Source of the DNA: Candidatus Poribacteria bacterium
GTDB lineage: Bacteria; Poribacteria; WGA-4E; WGA-3G
Reading direction: 5' to 3'
DNA length: 6,680 bases
Assembly (NCBI GenBank): GCA_028824575.1
Contig: JAPPDN010000767.1
Coordinates: forward strand, 1 to 6,680
Each line of letters opens with the position of its first letter. The stretch's first letter is position 1. The notes beneath the pieces are model-generated. The model had not been told where the DNA came from, searched no databases, and was given only the letters and a program-made list of their open reading frames with translations. Positions 1-6,057 of the stretch are shown here, in pieces. The translations under genes were made by a program, and so were the position numbers.

Positions 1-417
1 CTTTATGCCCTGATGTAGTGCCGTGTCATAGTTTGTAAAAACGACATCCCCGTTTTTTTTGATTTCTATATCCCAGATAGCATCAAAACGGAGTTTTGTC
101 AAGTTTCGTGCCCCTTCCCGAAGCCTCCGTCTATCTATTATGTATGCGTCAAAAACGAAAAAAGGGTCTAGGGTTTCCGCAACAAAAACGATAAAGTTGC
201 CATCGGGTTGGACTGCCAGATCATAGATGTTTTGTGGGTGTGTATAGATTTTTCGTGCGTGGCGTGTGTTCTGCACGTTGGTGATCCACATTTCCGATTT
301 TTCGTCATCGGGATAAGGGACAAAGATCGCTTCTGCGTTGAACTCAGTCTGCGTTGTTGTCAGGGGCAGGAGGCACCCGAGGCAGCAGATCAGGCATAAG
401 GGACGAAGATATTTCAT
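1..417 (-). CDS. Exported TolB/WD40-like beta-propeller protein, N-terminal 139 residues (partial)
   Basis: Starts at ATG 415..417 and stays open for 139 codons to the left window edge, so the C-terminus is missing. An AGGAGCT-type ribosome binding site (GGAG at 423..426) sits 5 nt upstream. The N-terminus is a signal peptide: MKYLR, then a Cys/Leu-rich hydrophobic core (residues 6-19), then a polar TTTQTE region. LGC at 13-15 is only a poor lipobox. The mature part shows short beta-blade repeats of TolB/WD40-like style: VPYPDDEKSEMWI (33-45), IYDLAVQPDGNFIVFVAE (64-81) and IWDIEIKKNGDVVFTN (114-129), each with a PDG/NGD-type turn. Such propellers act in the periplasm or at the surface, usually as binding scaffolds; the ligand cannot be read here. 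Its start overlaps by ATGA the end of an upstream coding remnant, suggesting it was the downstream member of an older operon. The export and propeller calls are fairly sure; any specific function is not. Confidence 0.8.
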   Translation of the reverse strand, partial: MKYLRPLCLICCLGCLLPLTTTQTEFNAEAIFVPYPDDEKSEMWITNVQNTRHARKIYTHPQNIYDLAVQPDGNFIVFVAETLDPFFVFDAYIIDRRRLREGARNLTKLRFDAIWDIEIKKNGDVVFTNYDTALHQGIK

Positions 418-560
418 GGGAGCTCCGGTGGTTCTGTGTCTATTTTTTCGGGCATTTCCATTTCCATTGGAAACTCGCCGAGTTCAATGAATGTCGGGGT
501 TTCGCCCAGTGATAAGCGGGCCGTTTTCCAAAGTTGTAATGGGTTCTGATTTCTGTGAGG
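414..560 (-). pseudogene. Start-less C-terminal remnant of an unidentified gene upstream of the TolB-like gene
   Basis: This minus-strand frame is open from an in-frame TAA at 561..563 to a TGA at 414..416, giving 48 codons. It reads roughly PHRNQNPLQLWKTARLS, then GETPTFIELGEFP, then an acidic tail MEMEMPEKIDTEPPELP. It has no ATG, GTG or TTG until codon 32, and no good ribosome binding site there. Two things suggest it was once coding. It ends in a 4-nt ATGA overlap with the next gene, the same junction type used by two gene pairs in the right-hand operon. Its composition also looks protein-like. The upstream limit falls at the border of the 67-bp repeat (position 556), so the 5' part was probably removed by the rearrangement that placed the coiled-coil gene here. 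I do not recognise the family. It could instead be a chance open frame, or a 17-codon peptide starting at the internal ATG. Confidence 0.4.
423..426 (-). promoter_or_regulatory. Ribosome binding site (GGAG) of the TolB-like gene
   Basis: On the minus strand GGAG lies 5 nt before the ATG at 415..417. It supports this start and lies inside the upstream remnant's frame, as expected for translationally coupled genes. Confidence 0.6.
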
Positions 561-622
561 TTAATGTCCAAAGCCCACTATGGTGAGGGCTTTGAGCTAT
601 TACGTTTTTTCCATTCTGTGTA
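556..622. repeat. Left copy of a 67-bp direct repeat (partner at 6614..6680)
   Basis: Positions 556..622 match 6614..6680 at a constant offset of 6058 with a single difference (T at 567, C at 6625). The repeat holds the last 14 codons and the stop of the coiled-coil gene plus 22 bp of downstream DNA. The match ends sharply at 555/6613 (G versus A, then unrelated sequence). On the right it is limited only by the window edge, so the true repeat may be longer. Confidence 0.95.
569..594 (-). other. Hairpin spanning the stop codon of the coiled-coil gene
   Basis: On the minus strand CAAAGCCC (587..594) pairs perfectly with GGGCTTTG (569..576) around a 10-nt loop that contains the TAG stop. No T-run follows, so it is not a classical intrinsic terminator. 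It may stabilise the 3' end of the message or weaken read-through. The same structure is present in the right repeat copy (6627..6652). Confidence 0.45.
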
Positions 623-1468
623 GAACTCGTTCAAATCTATATGCGGCGGGAGGGGCTTTGTGCGCTGAAGCTCTTCCCACTCGCGTGTGAATTGTTCCCG
701 CTCCGCTACCAATTCCCGCTTCGCTATCGCCAGACTTTCTCGGTTTTTCTTGAGGTCCTGCGCCGTCTGTTCTATTTCCTCAGGAGACTTAACGGTGCCG
801 TACTCCGCGACGTGCCTAAAAAAAAGATCGACCTCCTCGGCAGGCTGCGTTTTCAAAGCCTCTTTCCGCGCAGCCTCGAGTTCTTCGGGGGACATAAGCG
901 CAAAAGCCGCTAAGAGATTTTCGCGGTGTCTCTTTGAATCCGCGAGAACGGCATCTCCATGGGCTAATTCTTTTTTCGCCAATGCGATGTCCTTTTCTTT
1001 TAGTGCCCTTCTCCGCTGGTCCCATTCGTCATACCGCTTCGCACGCGCCAGAGACGCAGCGGTATATTCTTTATGGATTTCCTTGGCGACATCCAGCGGC
1101 AGCCCTTTGAAAGGCCCTGTGTGCACAATTTCCACCGTGTCGTCGGATGTGGAAACATCGCTGTCATCGGGCGCGTGCACAGCGGGGGTCTGGGTCTCCG
1201 TCTCAGAGGTGCCCTTTAGCGACGCAGAGGTAGATCGGGGAGTACCGTCTTGTTTGGTTTCCCCCACTTTTAGGCGATGAATTTCGGCGTGTGCATCTGC
1301 CAAGTCTTGCGACATCCTTGCCACTAAAGCCTTCTCTCTGGCGAGGTCTTGTTTCCTCTCTAAGTAGAAAAACGCGCTGAACGACACCACAGTCGTAAGT
1401 AGAAGAATCAAGAGAAACTGGACGAGATTTATACGGGGCTCCGTGAAAAAACTAAAACGACGACTCAT
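578..1468 (-). CDS. Single-span membrane-anchored coiled-coil protein of unknown family (296 aa)
   Basis: ATG at 1466..1468 follows AGGAG (1477..1481) at 8-nt spacing, which fixes the start. Layout: short cytoplasmic tail with RR at 3-4; one membrane segment at about 14-35; charged helix 36-67; a low-complexity Ser/Thr/Asp linker at about 69-112; then long charged alpha-helical stretches at about 124-180, 193-220 and 228-270 rich in Glu, Lys, Arg and Ala with coiled-coil character; and a short tail ending in PPHIDLNEFYTEWKKRNSSKPSP. This suits a bitopic protein projecting an elongated helical domain outside the cytoplasm, perhaps a scaffold or assembly factor. I do not recognise a family. It has its own consensus promoter upstream. 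Its last 14 codons and stop are duplicated without a single change at the right edge of the window, so a near-identical or C-terminally conserved paralogue exists there. The reading frame is sure; the function is unknown. Confidence 0.85.
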   Translation of the reverse strand: MSRRFSFFTEPRINLVQFLLILLLTTVVSFSAFFYLERKQDLAREKALVARMSQDLADAHAEIHRLKVGETKQDGTPRSTSASLKGTSETETQTPAVHAPDDSDVSTSDDTVEIVHTGPFKGLPLDVAKEIHKEYTAASLARAKRYDEWDQRRRALKEKDIALAKKELAHGDAVLADSKRHRENLLAAFALMSPEELEAARKEALKTQPAEEVDLFFRHVAEYGTVKSPEEIEQTAQDLKKNRESLAIAKRELVAEREQFTREWEELQRTKPLPPHIDLNEFYTEWKKRNSSKPSP

Positions 1469-1720
1469 GAGTCTATCTCCTATAGGGTGTTATCCGCTTG
1501 TGTCTCGACTCTATCCGCGTCCGGACAGACGGGTTTTTGACACGGCGGTTGTTGTTATTCAACTGATGGGAGTTTTGCCGAAACGCAACAAAGAAAAGGA
1601 AGGTCCGGCAATCCGTCCCTGTTAGGTGCTAACCTTTTTGCGGCGTAAACGCCCAGATGCGATCTGCATCGGCGTAGCTTGCAAACCAAAACTTGCTATT
1701 GTAAAGAACGATTTTAGACA
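1469..1720 (-). promoter_or_regulatory. Long structured 5' leader of the coiled-coil gene
   Basis: Transcription from the promoter at 1721..1750 would start near 1713-1715 and leave about 245 nt of untranslated leader. The leader has several dyads. The strongest spans 1649..1675: minus-strand ACGCC-GATGC pairs with GCATC and GGCGT across a 2-nt bulge and a 5-nt loop, 10 bp in all. An alternative GGCG/CGCC pair at 1642..1653 shares bases with it, and GTTAG-GTG-CTAAC lies at 1621..1633. I cannot match it to a known riboswitch class and see no gene in it. It may be a regulatory leader or a dispersed intergenic repeat. Confidence 0.4.
1477..1481 (-). promoter_or_regulatory. Ribosome binding site (AGGAG) of the coiled-coil gene
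   Basis: AGGAG on the minus strand lies 8 nt before ATG 1466..1468, a near-optimal arrangement that settles the start of the 296-residue protein. Confidence 0.7.
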
Positions 1721-1750
1721 ATTATAGTTGACATGCAGGACCTTTGTCAA
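1721..1750 (-). promoter_or_regulatory. Perfect consensus sigma-70 promoter
   Basis: On the minus strand TTGACA (1745..1750) is followed after exactly 18 bp by TATAAT (1721..1726). Both hexamers match the consensus at all six positions. The promoter points at the coiled-coil gene starting at 1468, with no other gene between. It lies 181 bp beyond the stop of the operon's last gene, so the coiled-coil gene can be expressed independently of the operon. Assigning it to the housekeeping sigma factor assumes that the host uses the usual hexamers. Confidence 0.75.
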
Positions 1751-1769
1751 GAATTTATGGAAATTGACA
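1728..1769. promoter_or_regulatory. Three alternating TTGACA/TGTCAA half-sites over the promoter (possible operator)
   Basis: Plus-strand TTGACA occurs at 1728..1733 and 1764..1769, and its complement TGTCAA at 1745..1750. Centres are 17 and 19 bp apart. The first pair forms an inverted repeat with an 11-bp spacer that covers the -35 box and ends next to the -10 box; the second pair lies just upstream. This is where a dimeric regulator could sit, but one half-site is the -35 box itself, so part of the symmetry may be chance. Confidence 0.3.
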
Positions 1770-1930
1770 GTTATAGATCATTGGTTTCGCGCCGTGCCTG
1801 CTGTTGAAATCTGAACTATGATTTCTGTGATTGATATGATTTTCGATGAGAAGCGGTTATTCAGAAATAGCATTAGACAACCACAGGGAGATGAATAGGC
1901 AAACCAAAACGCAGAAGCCAGCGATCCGTT
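1751..1930. other. Gene-free spacer between operon end and promoter
   Basis: No gene with start, ribosome binding site and coding character is seen on either strand, and no stem followed by a T-run is visible after the operon's last stop codon. Apart from the half-site at 1764..1769, the only notable pattern is a short TGATT repeat of 9-bp period at 1819..1841. Confidence 0.5.
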
Positions 1931-2869
1931 TTAGGGGTTTGCTGGACCTCTCATTTTCCTGTCAATCCAAAAAGCGATCAGTGCCAAAAGCATCTCCGCA
2001 GAGAGCATCCAGAGGCGACACAGCAGTGCCACCAACGTCGCTTGTGTGGCTGGCATATAGTTTGCTAACAACACCCCTAAAAGTCCTTCACGGATGCCTA
2101 AACCGCCAGGGGTCAGGAAACTCAAGAAACCGACAATCCACGCAAACGCGAAGCACGCCGTGAGAACGCCCGCGTCTGCCCATTGGACAGGTGCGAAACT
2201 TTTAACAAACAGAAAAAAGGCGAACCCTTGGCATATCCACAAGAGACTGTGAACGGCAAGGACATTCCCCCAGAGACGCGATTTTTTTACCAGCTGTCTG
2301 AGTGTTTTGAGGAACGCTTTGACGCGGTCTGCAAGTTTCGGTATGCAAAACAGGAGCCCCGCCAAAAGCCCGACAACAACGAATGTCAAAAGCAGCGTCC
2401 GTCCTGAAAATGAAGCAAGGATACCTACTGTGGTCTCCCGAATTTTCGGTGAAAAGAGCAGTGACAAACCGATGAGTCCACCGAGGACGGTTTCAACCCC
2501 GACGTGTAAGGTCAGACTGCTACCAACTGCCGCTTTGCTGAGTCCGAACTGATGGCTGAGCGAAAGAAGTCTCACAACTCCCCATATTCGTCCGGGAAGG
2601 TAGCGCGTGATGTTCGCCAGATGGAACAAGGTGAAGGCAGTGCCGAAAGAAACCTGTTTTTTTGATAGACCACTCAGCAGTGTGGCAAACGGGTATAGAT
2701 AGGCACTCCAATAAATGAGAATCGCACCGAAAGAGCAAACCAGCCAACCCCACTGGACCTGAAATGTGGCAGTTTCGAGTTCGGTGTGTGTCTGCACAAA
2801 AGGGTTGACGAGAAAATAGAGGAGTATCCCGGCGATAAGATATCCGAGAGATTGGCGGAGCGTTTTCAT
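1931..2869 (-). CDS. AglD/YbhN-type membrane protein (lysylphosphatidylglycerol synthase TM region family)
   Basis: 312 residues with about eight hydrophobic segments (near 7-24, 40-62, 73-84, 118-139, 158-176, 201-223, 233-252 and 276-302). Two signatures of the flippase-like LPG_synthase_TM/UPF0104 family are clear: NITRYLPGRIWG (86-97) and FLSFLTPGGLGIREG (248-262). The C-terminal aminoacyl-transfer domain of true MprF enzymes is absent, so this is the stand-alone membrane type whose members are linked to lipid or lipid-linked sugar translocation. Its ATG overlaps the TGA of the upstream glycosyltransferase by 4 nt (2866..2869), with GAGG at 2875..2878 as ribosome binding site. It is the last gene of the operon. 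Substrate is unknown; together with its neighbours, a role in moving or completing polyprenyl-linked sugars is an inference. Confidence 0.85.
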   Translation of the reverse strand: MKTLRQSLGYLIAGILLYFLVNPFVQTHTELETATFQVQWGWLVCSFGAILIYWSAYLYPFATLLSGLSKKQVSFGTAFTLFHLANITRYLPGRIWGVVRLLSLSHQFGLSKAAVGSSLTLHVGVETVLGGLIGLSLLFSPKIRETTVGILASFSGRTLLLTFVVVGLLAGLLFCIPKLADRVKAFLKTLRQLVKKSRLWGNVLAVHSLLWICQGFAFFLFVKSFAPVQWADAGVLTACFAFAWIVGFLSFLTPGGLGIREGLLGVLLANYMPATQATLVALLCRLWMLSAEMLLALIAFWIDRKMRGPANP

Positions 2870-3765
2870 TCTTTCCTCAAAGCAATGAGCAGTTCCGCTA
2901 AAAGCCCGATAGCACTTAGGAGGATACCGGTGAGGATGCCGAACCCACTGACGAACCAGAGGATTTCAAATGGCGCATCTGTTTGAAAAAATGTGAGGAC
3001 ACACCCAGCCAATAGCACAACGAGACCCGCACCCGCGAAGAGGCTTCCAATCCCCGCGAAAAAGTGCATCGGACGTTTTTTATATTTCGTCAAAAACAGC
3101 ACCGTAAGTAGGTCAAAAAAGCCCTTGGGTATCCGTTTGAATCCGTATTTTGATTTACCGAACCGCCGGGGATGGTGTCTAACTTTCACCTCACCGAGAG
3201 AAAAACCCATTGCCTGCACCAAGATCGGAATATACCGATGTAAGTCCCCGTAAAGATAGAGTTCTTTCACCACTTCGGCTCGATATGCCTTGAACCCACA
3301 ATTCATGTCGTGAAGTTTTACACCGGTGAGCATCGCTGTGACGCGATTGAATACAAAAGAGAAGGCGCGTTTTTCAAGGGGGTCTTTGCGCGGGTACTTC
3401 CACCCAGAGACAAGTCCATAGTTCCCTGTTTCAAGAGTGTTTATTAATTTCGGTATCTCTGAAGGGTCGTCTTGGAGGTCTGCGTCCATCGTGATAATGA
3501 TGTCGCCGGTGGCTTTTTCAAACCCTGCGGTGAGTGCCTCCGCTTTGCCACGGTTGCGTCTGAAGTGGATGACGTGGACCGTGAGTGGTGAGTCTTCGGA
3601 GAGGGCATCTAATACGTCTGCGGTGTTGTCGGTGCTGCCGTCGTTGATAAAGAGGACTTCTGCGATATATCCGTGTGTCTGTATCGTGGCTTCTATTTGA
3701 CCGAGCAGCTCCGGTAAAGACTCGGCTTCGTTATAAGCGGGGATGACGAAGGACATTAAGGTCAT
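2866..3765 (-). CDS. Family 2 glycosyltransferase, DPM1/ArnC-like polyprenyl-phosphate sugar synthase
   Basis: 299 residues. The GT-A core shows VIPAYNE (7-13), NDGSTDNT (41-48), the NRGKAEAL stretch (71-78), the metal- and nucleotide-binding DADLQDDP (94-101), NCGFKAYR (155-162) and HHPRRFGKSKYG (197-208). This order is typical of dolichyl/undecaprenyl-phosphate glycosyltransferases. Two C-terminal membrane helices follow at about 234-260 and 268-292, as in bacterial ArnC/GtrB/DpgS-like proteins. The expected reaction is transfer of a sugar from a nucleotide donor to polyprenyl phosphate on the cytoplasmic face of the inner membrane. The sugar cannot be told from sequence. The start ATG 3763..3765 overlaps by ATGA the stop of the upstream ArnT-like gene and follows an AAGGT; the ATG at codon 4 has no ribosome binding site. 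The product is probably used by that upstream-encoded enzyme. Confidence 0.93.
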   Translation of the reverse strand: MTLMSFVIPAYNEAESLPELLGQIEATIQTHGYIAEVLFINDGSTDNTADVLDALSEDSPLTVHVIHFRRNRGKAEALTAGFEKATGDIIITMDADLQDDPSEIPKLINTLETGNYGLVSGWKYPRKDPLEKRAFSFVFNRVTAMLTGVKLHDMNCGFKAYRAEVVKELYLYGDLHRYIPILVQAMGFSLGEVKVRHHPRRFGKSKYGFKRIPKGFFDLLTVLFLTKYKKRPMHFFAGIGSLFAGAGLVVLLAGCVLTFFQTDAPFEILWFVSGFGILTGILLSAIGLLAELLIALRKE

Positions 3766-5462
3766 GGTGTTTCTACCTTGGGGATCCGGTAAATCCAGAC
3801 ATGCTCTATGCCGTTGAGTGTGATAACGGTCTCTAATTCGCCGTTGCGTGTCCCGGTCTCTGGCACTCGCCCGATCTGTGAATCTCGGATATAGACGACT
3901 TCATAATCTGGGGTGGCGTTGAGGAGCTTTACGTCTGATGGATAGGCGATGCCCACGAAGTAGTGACGGACAAACTCTGTGACTAATGGGGAAACTTGAA
4001 CAATCAGGCGATACGCCTTTGGCTTGCGGTTTAGATACTTCGATGCAATATCTAAACCCGAGGCATCTCCTACCGTGATGATCTTCGTGATGTCGGTGGC
4101 TTTCCAACACAGGTTATAGTACGTCCCGTAATACGGGTGAAGTGCGCACACGGGCAGCACTTGAATCGAAAAGAAAAACACACACGCGAGGACAACGACT
4201 GCCTTTTTGTATCTCGCGATGGCTTGTGTGCCAAAACGTGAACCCAGTGAGACGTAAATCCATTTCAGACCCTCTACCAGACCAATACCTGCGAGTATCT
4301 CCAATAACGCAAACGCAGGCAACAGATACCGGCTGAACTTTTTACTCGTCGCCGAAAGGCAAACCGTGAAAAGCACGATGCCGATAACGAGTACGAGTCC
4401 TGTTTTGAAATGTCGGGTGGTTTCCTCGGTGTGTTTGCGGTGTCTCCAGAGTAGAATGCATCCCACAATGGCAAGGGGTAGCATCAAGGGCGTGCTTTTG
4501 ATCGTCAGCACAAACGGATAGAAAAGCCACCCCGGATCGTTGACGACCTTTCCGAGAAAGAAATGCTCCACTTCATGCGGCGTTGTCACCGCCCAATGAA
4601 CACTCTCAAAAACGAGACCAACGGTTTTTATTATGCTCAAAGACACCAGAACAAGCACACTACCAAAGAAGATAAGCAGATATGGATTCACGCGTCCCTT
4701 TTTCATCTCTCTCAATAGCAGAACGTTCACACCGAAAAGAGACAGCGACAATAGAACCATCCAAGGCGACCAGAAAACGGGCCACACCGAGACGACGGTG
4801 AGGACCGTGACGCTGAAAAATATCAGAATCTCACACAGTTGTTTCCAAAAGCCACCGATACGGTTCTCTCGAATTAAAAAAAGACACACCGGCAGCCACG
4901 GCAATAAAATCAGGGCATAACTTTTCGAGAGGATCGCAAGACCGAAACTCATCCCCGAAAGAATGAGATAGCGACGTTGATCCCGATGCTGACAATATAT
5001 CAGAAACACCAGCACCGTCAGCAGCAGAAAAATCGTCGCAAGCGCATCGGTGTGAACCCGTCGCGTCTGTGCTAAAAAAAACGGTGAGGTCGAAAGACAG
5101 GCAAAACTCGCAAACGCAACCCACCGCCCAAAGAGTTGGTAGAGAAAAAAAATAGAGAGCACGAGACAGGCGGAAACAAACAGACCGATGAACCACCGCG
5201 CCGCGGCAAGGTTTTCAACATCTGTGCCCGGTGGCGTAAAAAAGGTGCGGAGTCCAGCGAGCCACATCGTCGGCACACCCGGATGGTAGGCGATACGTGT
5301 CTCGGAAAAATCACCCCGCTTGACAGCAGACATGAAATCCGAACTTCGATCCAGCCACAGCACTTCATCGCTCGACCAATGCGACCCTAAACTGCTCAGC
5401 CGTGGAAGCAACGACAGAAGCAATAGGCAGATGCTCAAAAATAAGAGGTGTTTTCTCTTCAT
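3762..5462 (-). CDS. ArnT/PMT-like multi-span glycosyltransferase (GT-C fold)
   Basis: 566 residues from ATG 5460..5462. The N-terminus MKRK plus a hydrophobic helix (5-20) opens directly onto the first extracytoplasmic loop with WSSDEVLW (29-36), whose Asp32-Glu33 is the acidic pair typical of the catalytic loop in PMT/ArnT enzymes. AYHPGVPTMW (58-67), RRVHTDA (134-140) and LSKSYALILLPWLP (178-191) also fit, followed by many more membrane spans. The C-terminal soluble part begins with HPYYGTYYN (442-450) and has ITVGDASGLDIASKYLN (21-37 residues further on), seen in related predicted dolichyl-mannosyltransferase-like proteins. These enzymes use polyprenyl-phosphate sugars to glycosylate lipids or proteins on the outer side of the inner membrane. 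A TTG at 5505..5507, 2 nt after the stop of the upstream gene, would add 15 residues (MRSACFTSVFACLSV) and coupled translation could favour it. I prefer the ATG because it gives a normal positive-then-hydrophobic start; neither has a clear ribosome binding site. Confidence 0.87.
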   Translation of the reverse strand: MKRKHLLFLSICLLLLSLLPRLSSLGSHWSSDEVLWLDRSSDFMSAVKRGDFSETRIAYHPGVPTMWLAGLRTFFTPPGTDVENLAAARWFIGLFVSACLVLSIFFLYQLFGRWVAFASFACLSTSPFFLAQTRRVHTDALATIFLLLTVLVFLIYCQHRDQRRYLILSGMSFGLAILSKSYALILLPWLPVCLFLIRENRIGGFWKQLCEILIFFSVTVLTVVSVWPVFWSPWMVLLSLSLFGVNVLLLREMKKGRVNPYLLIFFGSVLVLVSLSIIKTVGLVFESVHWAVTTPHEVEHFFLGKVVNDPGWLFYPFVLTIKSTPLMLPLAIVGCILLWRHRKHTEETTRHFKTGLVLVIGIVLFTVCLSATSKKFSRYLLPAFALLEILAGIGLVEGLKWIYVSLGSRFGTQAIARYKKAVVVLACVFFFSIQVLPVCALHPYYGTYYNLCWKATDITKIITVGDASGLDIASKYLNRKPKAYRLIVQVSPLVTEFVRHYFVGIAYPSDVKLLNATPDYEVVYIRDSQIGRVPETGTRNGELETVITLNGIEHVWIYRIPKVETP

Positions 5463-5509
5463 GACAGATAGACACGCAAAAACGCTCGTGAAACACGCAC
5501 TTCGCAAAC

Positions 5510-6055
5510 TCAGAAAATAGGTGACAGACGCAACGTCCGATGAACACCACCACTGTCTAATACAACCGATTTGCTTTCGATCGAGACAACTTCCGTCTCG
5601 GGGTCAAGCGCATCACCCACAGAAACAATAGAGGTCGTCTTGCCTGCGGTCGTTTCAATGATGGCAGTCGGCGGTGTGTTCGCGTCGCGCGGCAGGATAG
5701 TTCCGATCAACCGATACGATTCTACAGGACGAGGGGGGGTCCAGCCGAGCGGTCGGAAGATGTTGTTGTTTATGATCGTGCGGTAGAACGAATCGTCCCC
5801 CTCATCTCCTTTACTCCTTTGCTCCACAACACCTATATCCGGCAAGGGAAACACAGGCGAGGAAACAAACGGCACACGAGGCGAAGGATCCATAAGTGTT
5901 GACAGCACATACGTGATACCGGAACTGCTGACAATTGTAAAAAAAACAACGACGACGAAAGGCAGACGCGGTGAACGGGGTTCCCCCCCGTCTGTTTCAC
6001 CAAACGAGCGAGAACGTTCACCGCGAAAAAACAAAAGCAATCGATTCGTCGCCAT
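5510..6055 (-). CDS. GspC/PilP-like inner-membrane protein of type II secretion or type IV pilus machinery
   Basis: 181 residues from ATG 6053..6055. A basic cytoplasmic stretch (about 30 residues) precedes one membrane helix (31-52), then a Pro-rich linker (57-72), then an HR-like domain (88-178). That domain contains FYRTIINNNIFRPLGW (90-105), RLIGTI (115-120), AIIE (131-134), SVGDAL (145-150) and VVLDSGGVHRTLRL (164-177). This is the usual pattern of GspC and PilP homology regions, which link inner-membrane assembly parts to the secretin. It lacks the PDZ or coiled-coil end of long GspC forms. It starts 2 nt after the stop of the upstream gene without its own ribosome binding site, so translation is probably coupled. 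Two runs of seven identical bases (C at 5983..5989, G at 5733..5739 on the plus strand) lie inside the frame. No other secretion gene is visible in the window. The fold is fairly sure; the choice between GspC and PilP is open. Confidence 0.75.
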   Translation of the reverse strand: MATNRLLLFFRGERSRSFGETDGGEPRSPRLPFVVVVFFTIVSSSGITYVLSTLMDPSPRVPFVSSPVFPLPDIGVVEQRSKGDEGDDSFYRTIINNNIFRPLGWTPPRPVESYRLIGTILPRDANTPPTAIIETTAGKTTSIVSVGDALDPETEVVSIESKSVVLDSGGVHRTLRLSPIF

Positions 6056-6057
6056 CG

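Noticed and set aside
208..399. 63-codon plus-strand open frame
   Set aside because: It is the complement of the well-supported TolB-like gene, Cys/Phe-rich without motifs.
687..1280. 197-codon plus-strand open frame
   Set aside because: It is antisense to the coiled-coil gene, Ser/Arg/Ala-rich as expected from the complement of a Glu/Lys/Ala-rich gene, and has no ribosome binding site or domain.
1443..1625. 60-codon plus-strand open frame over the leader
   Set aside because: No ribosome binding site or recognisable protein features; it crosses the start of the coiled-coil gene on the opposite strand.
1621..1640. GTTAG-GTG-CTAAC followed by CTTTTTG as a plus-strand terminator
   Set aside because: The stem is only 5 bp, the T-run is short and interrupted, and no plus-strand gene ends there; it is better seen as part of the minus-strand leader structure.
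1778..1873. 31-codon minus-strand open frame between the operon end and the promoter
   Set aside because: No ribosome binding site, low-complexity Ile/Ser/Thr composition, and it overlaps the TGATT-type repeat; probably a chance frame.
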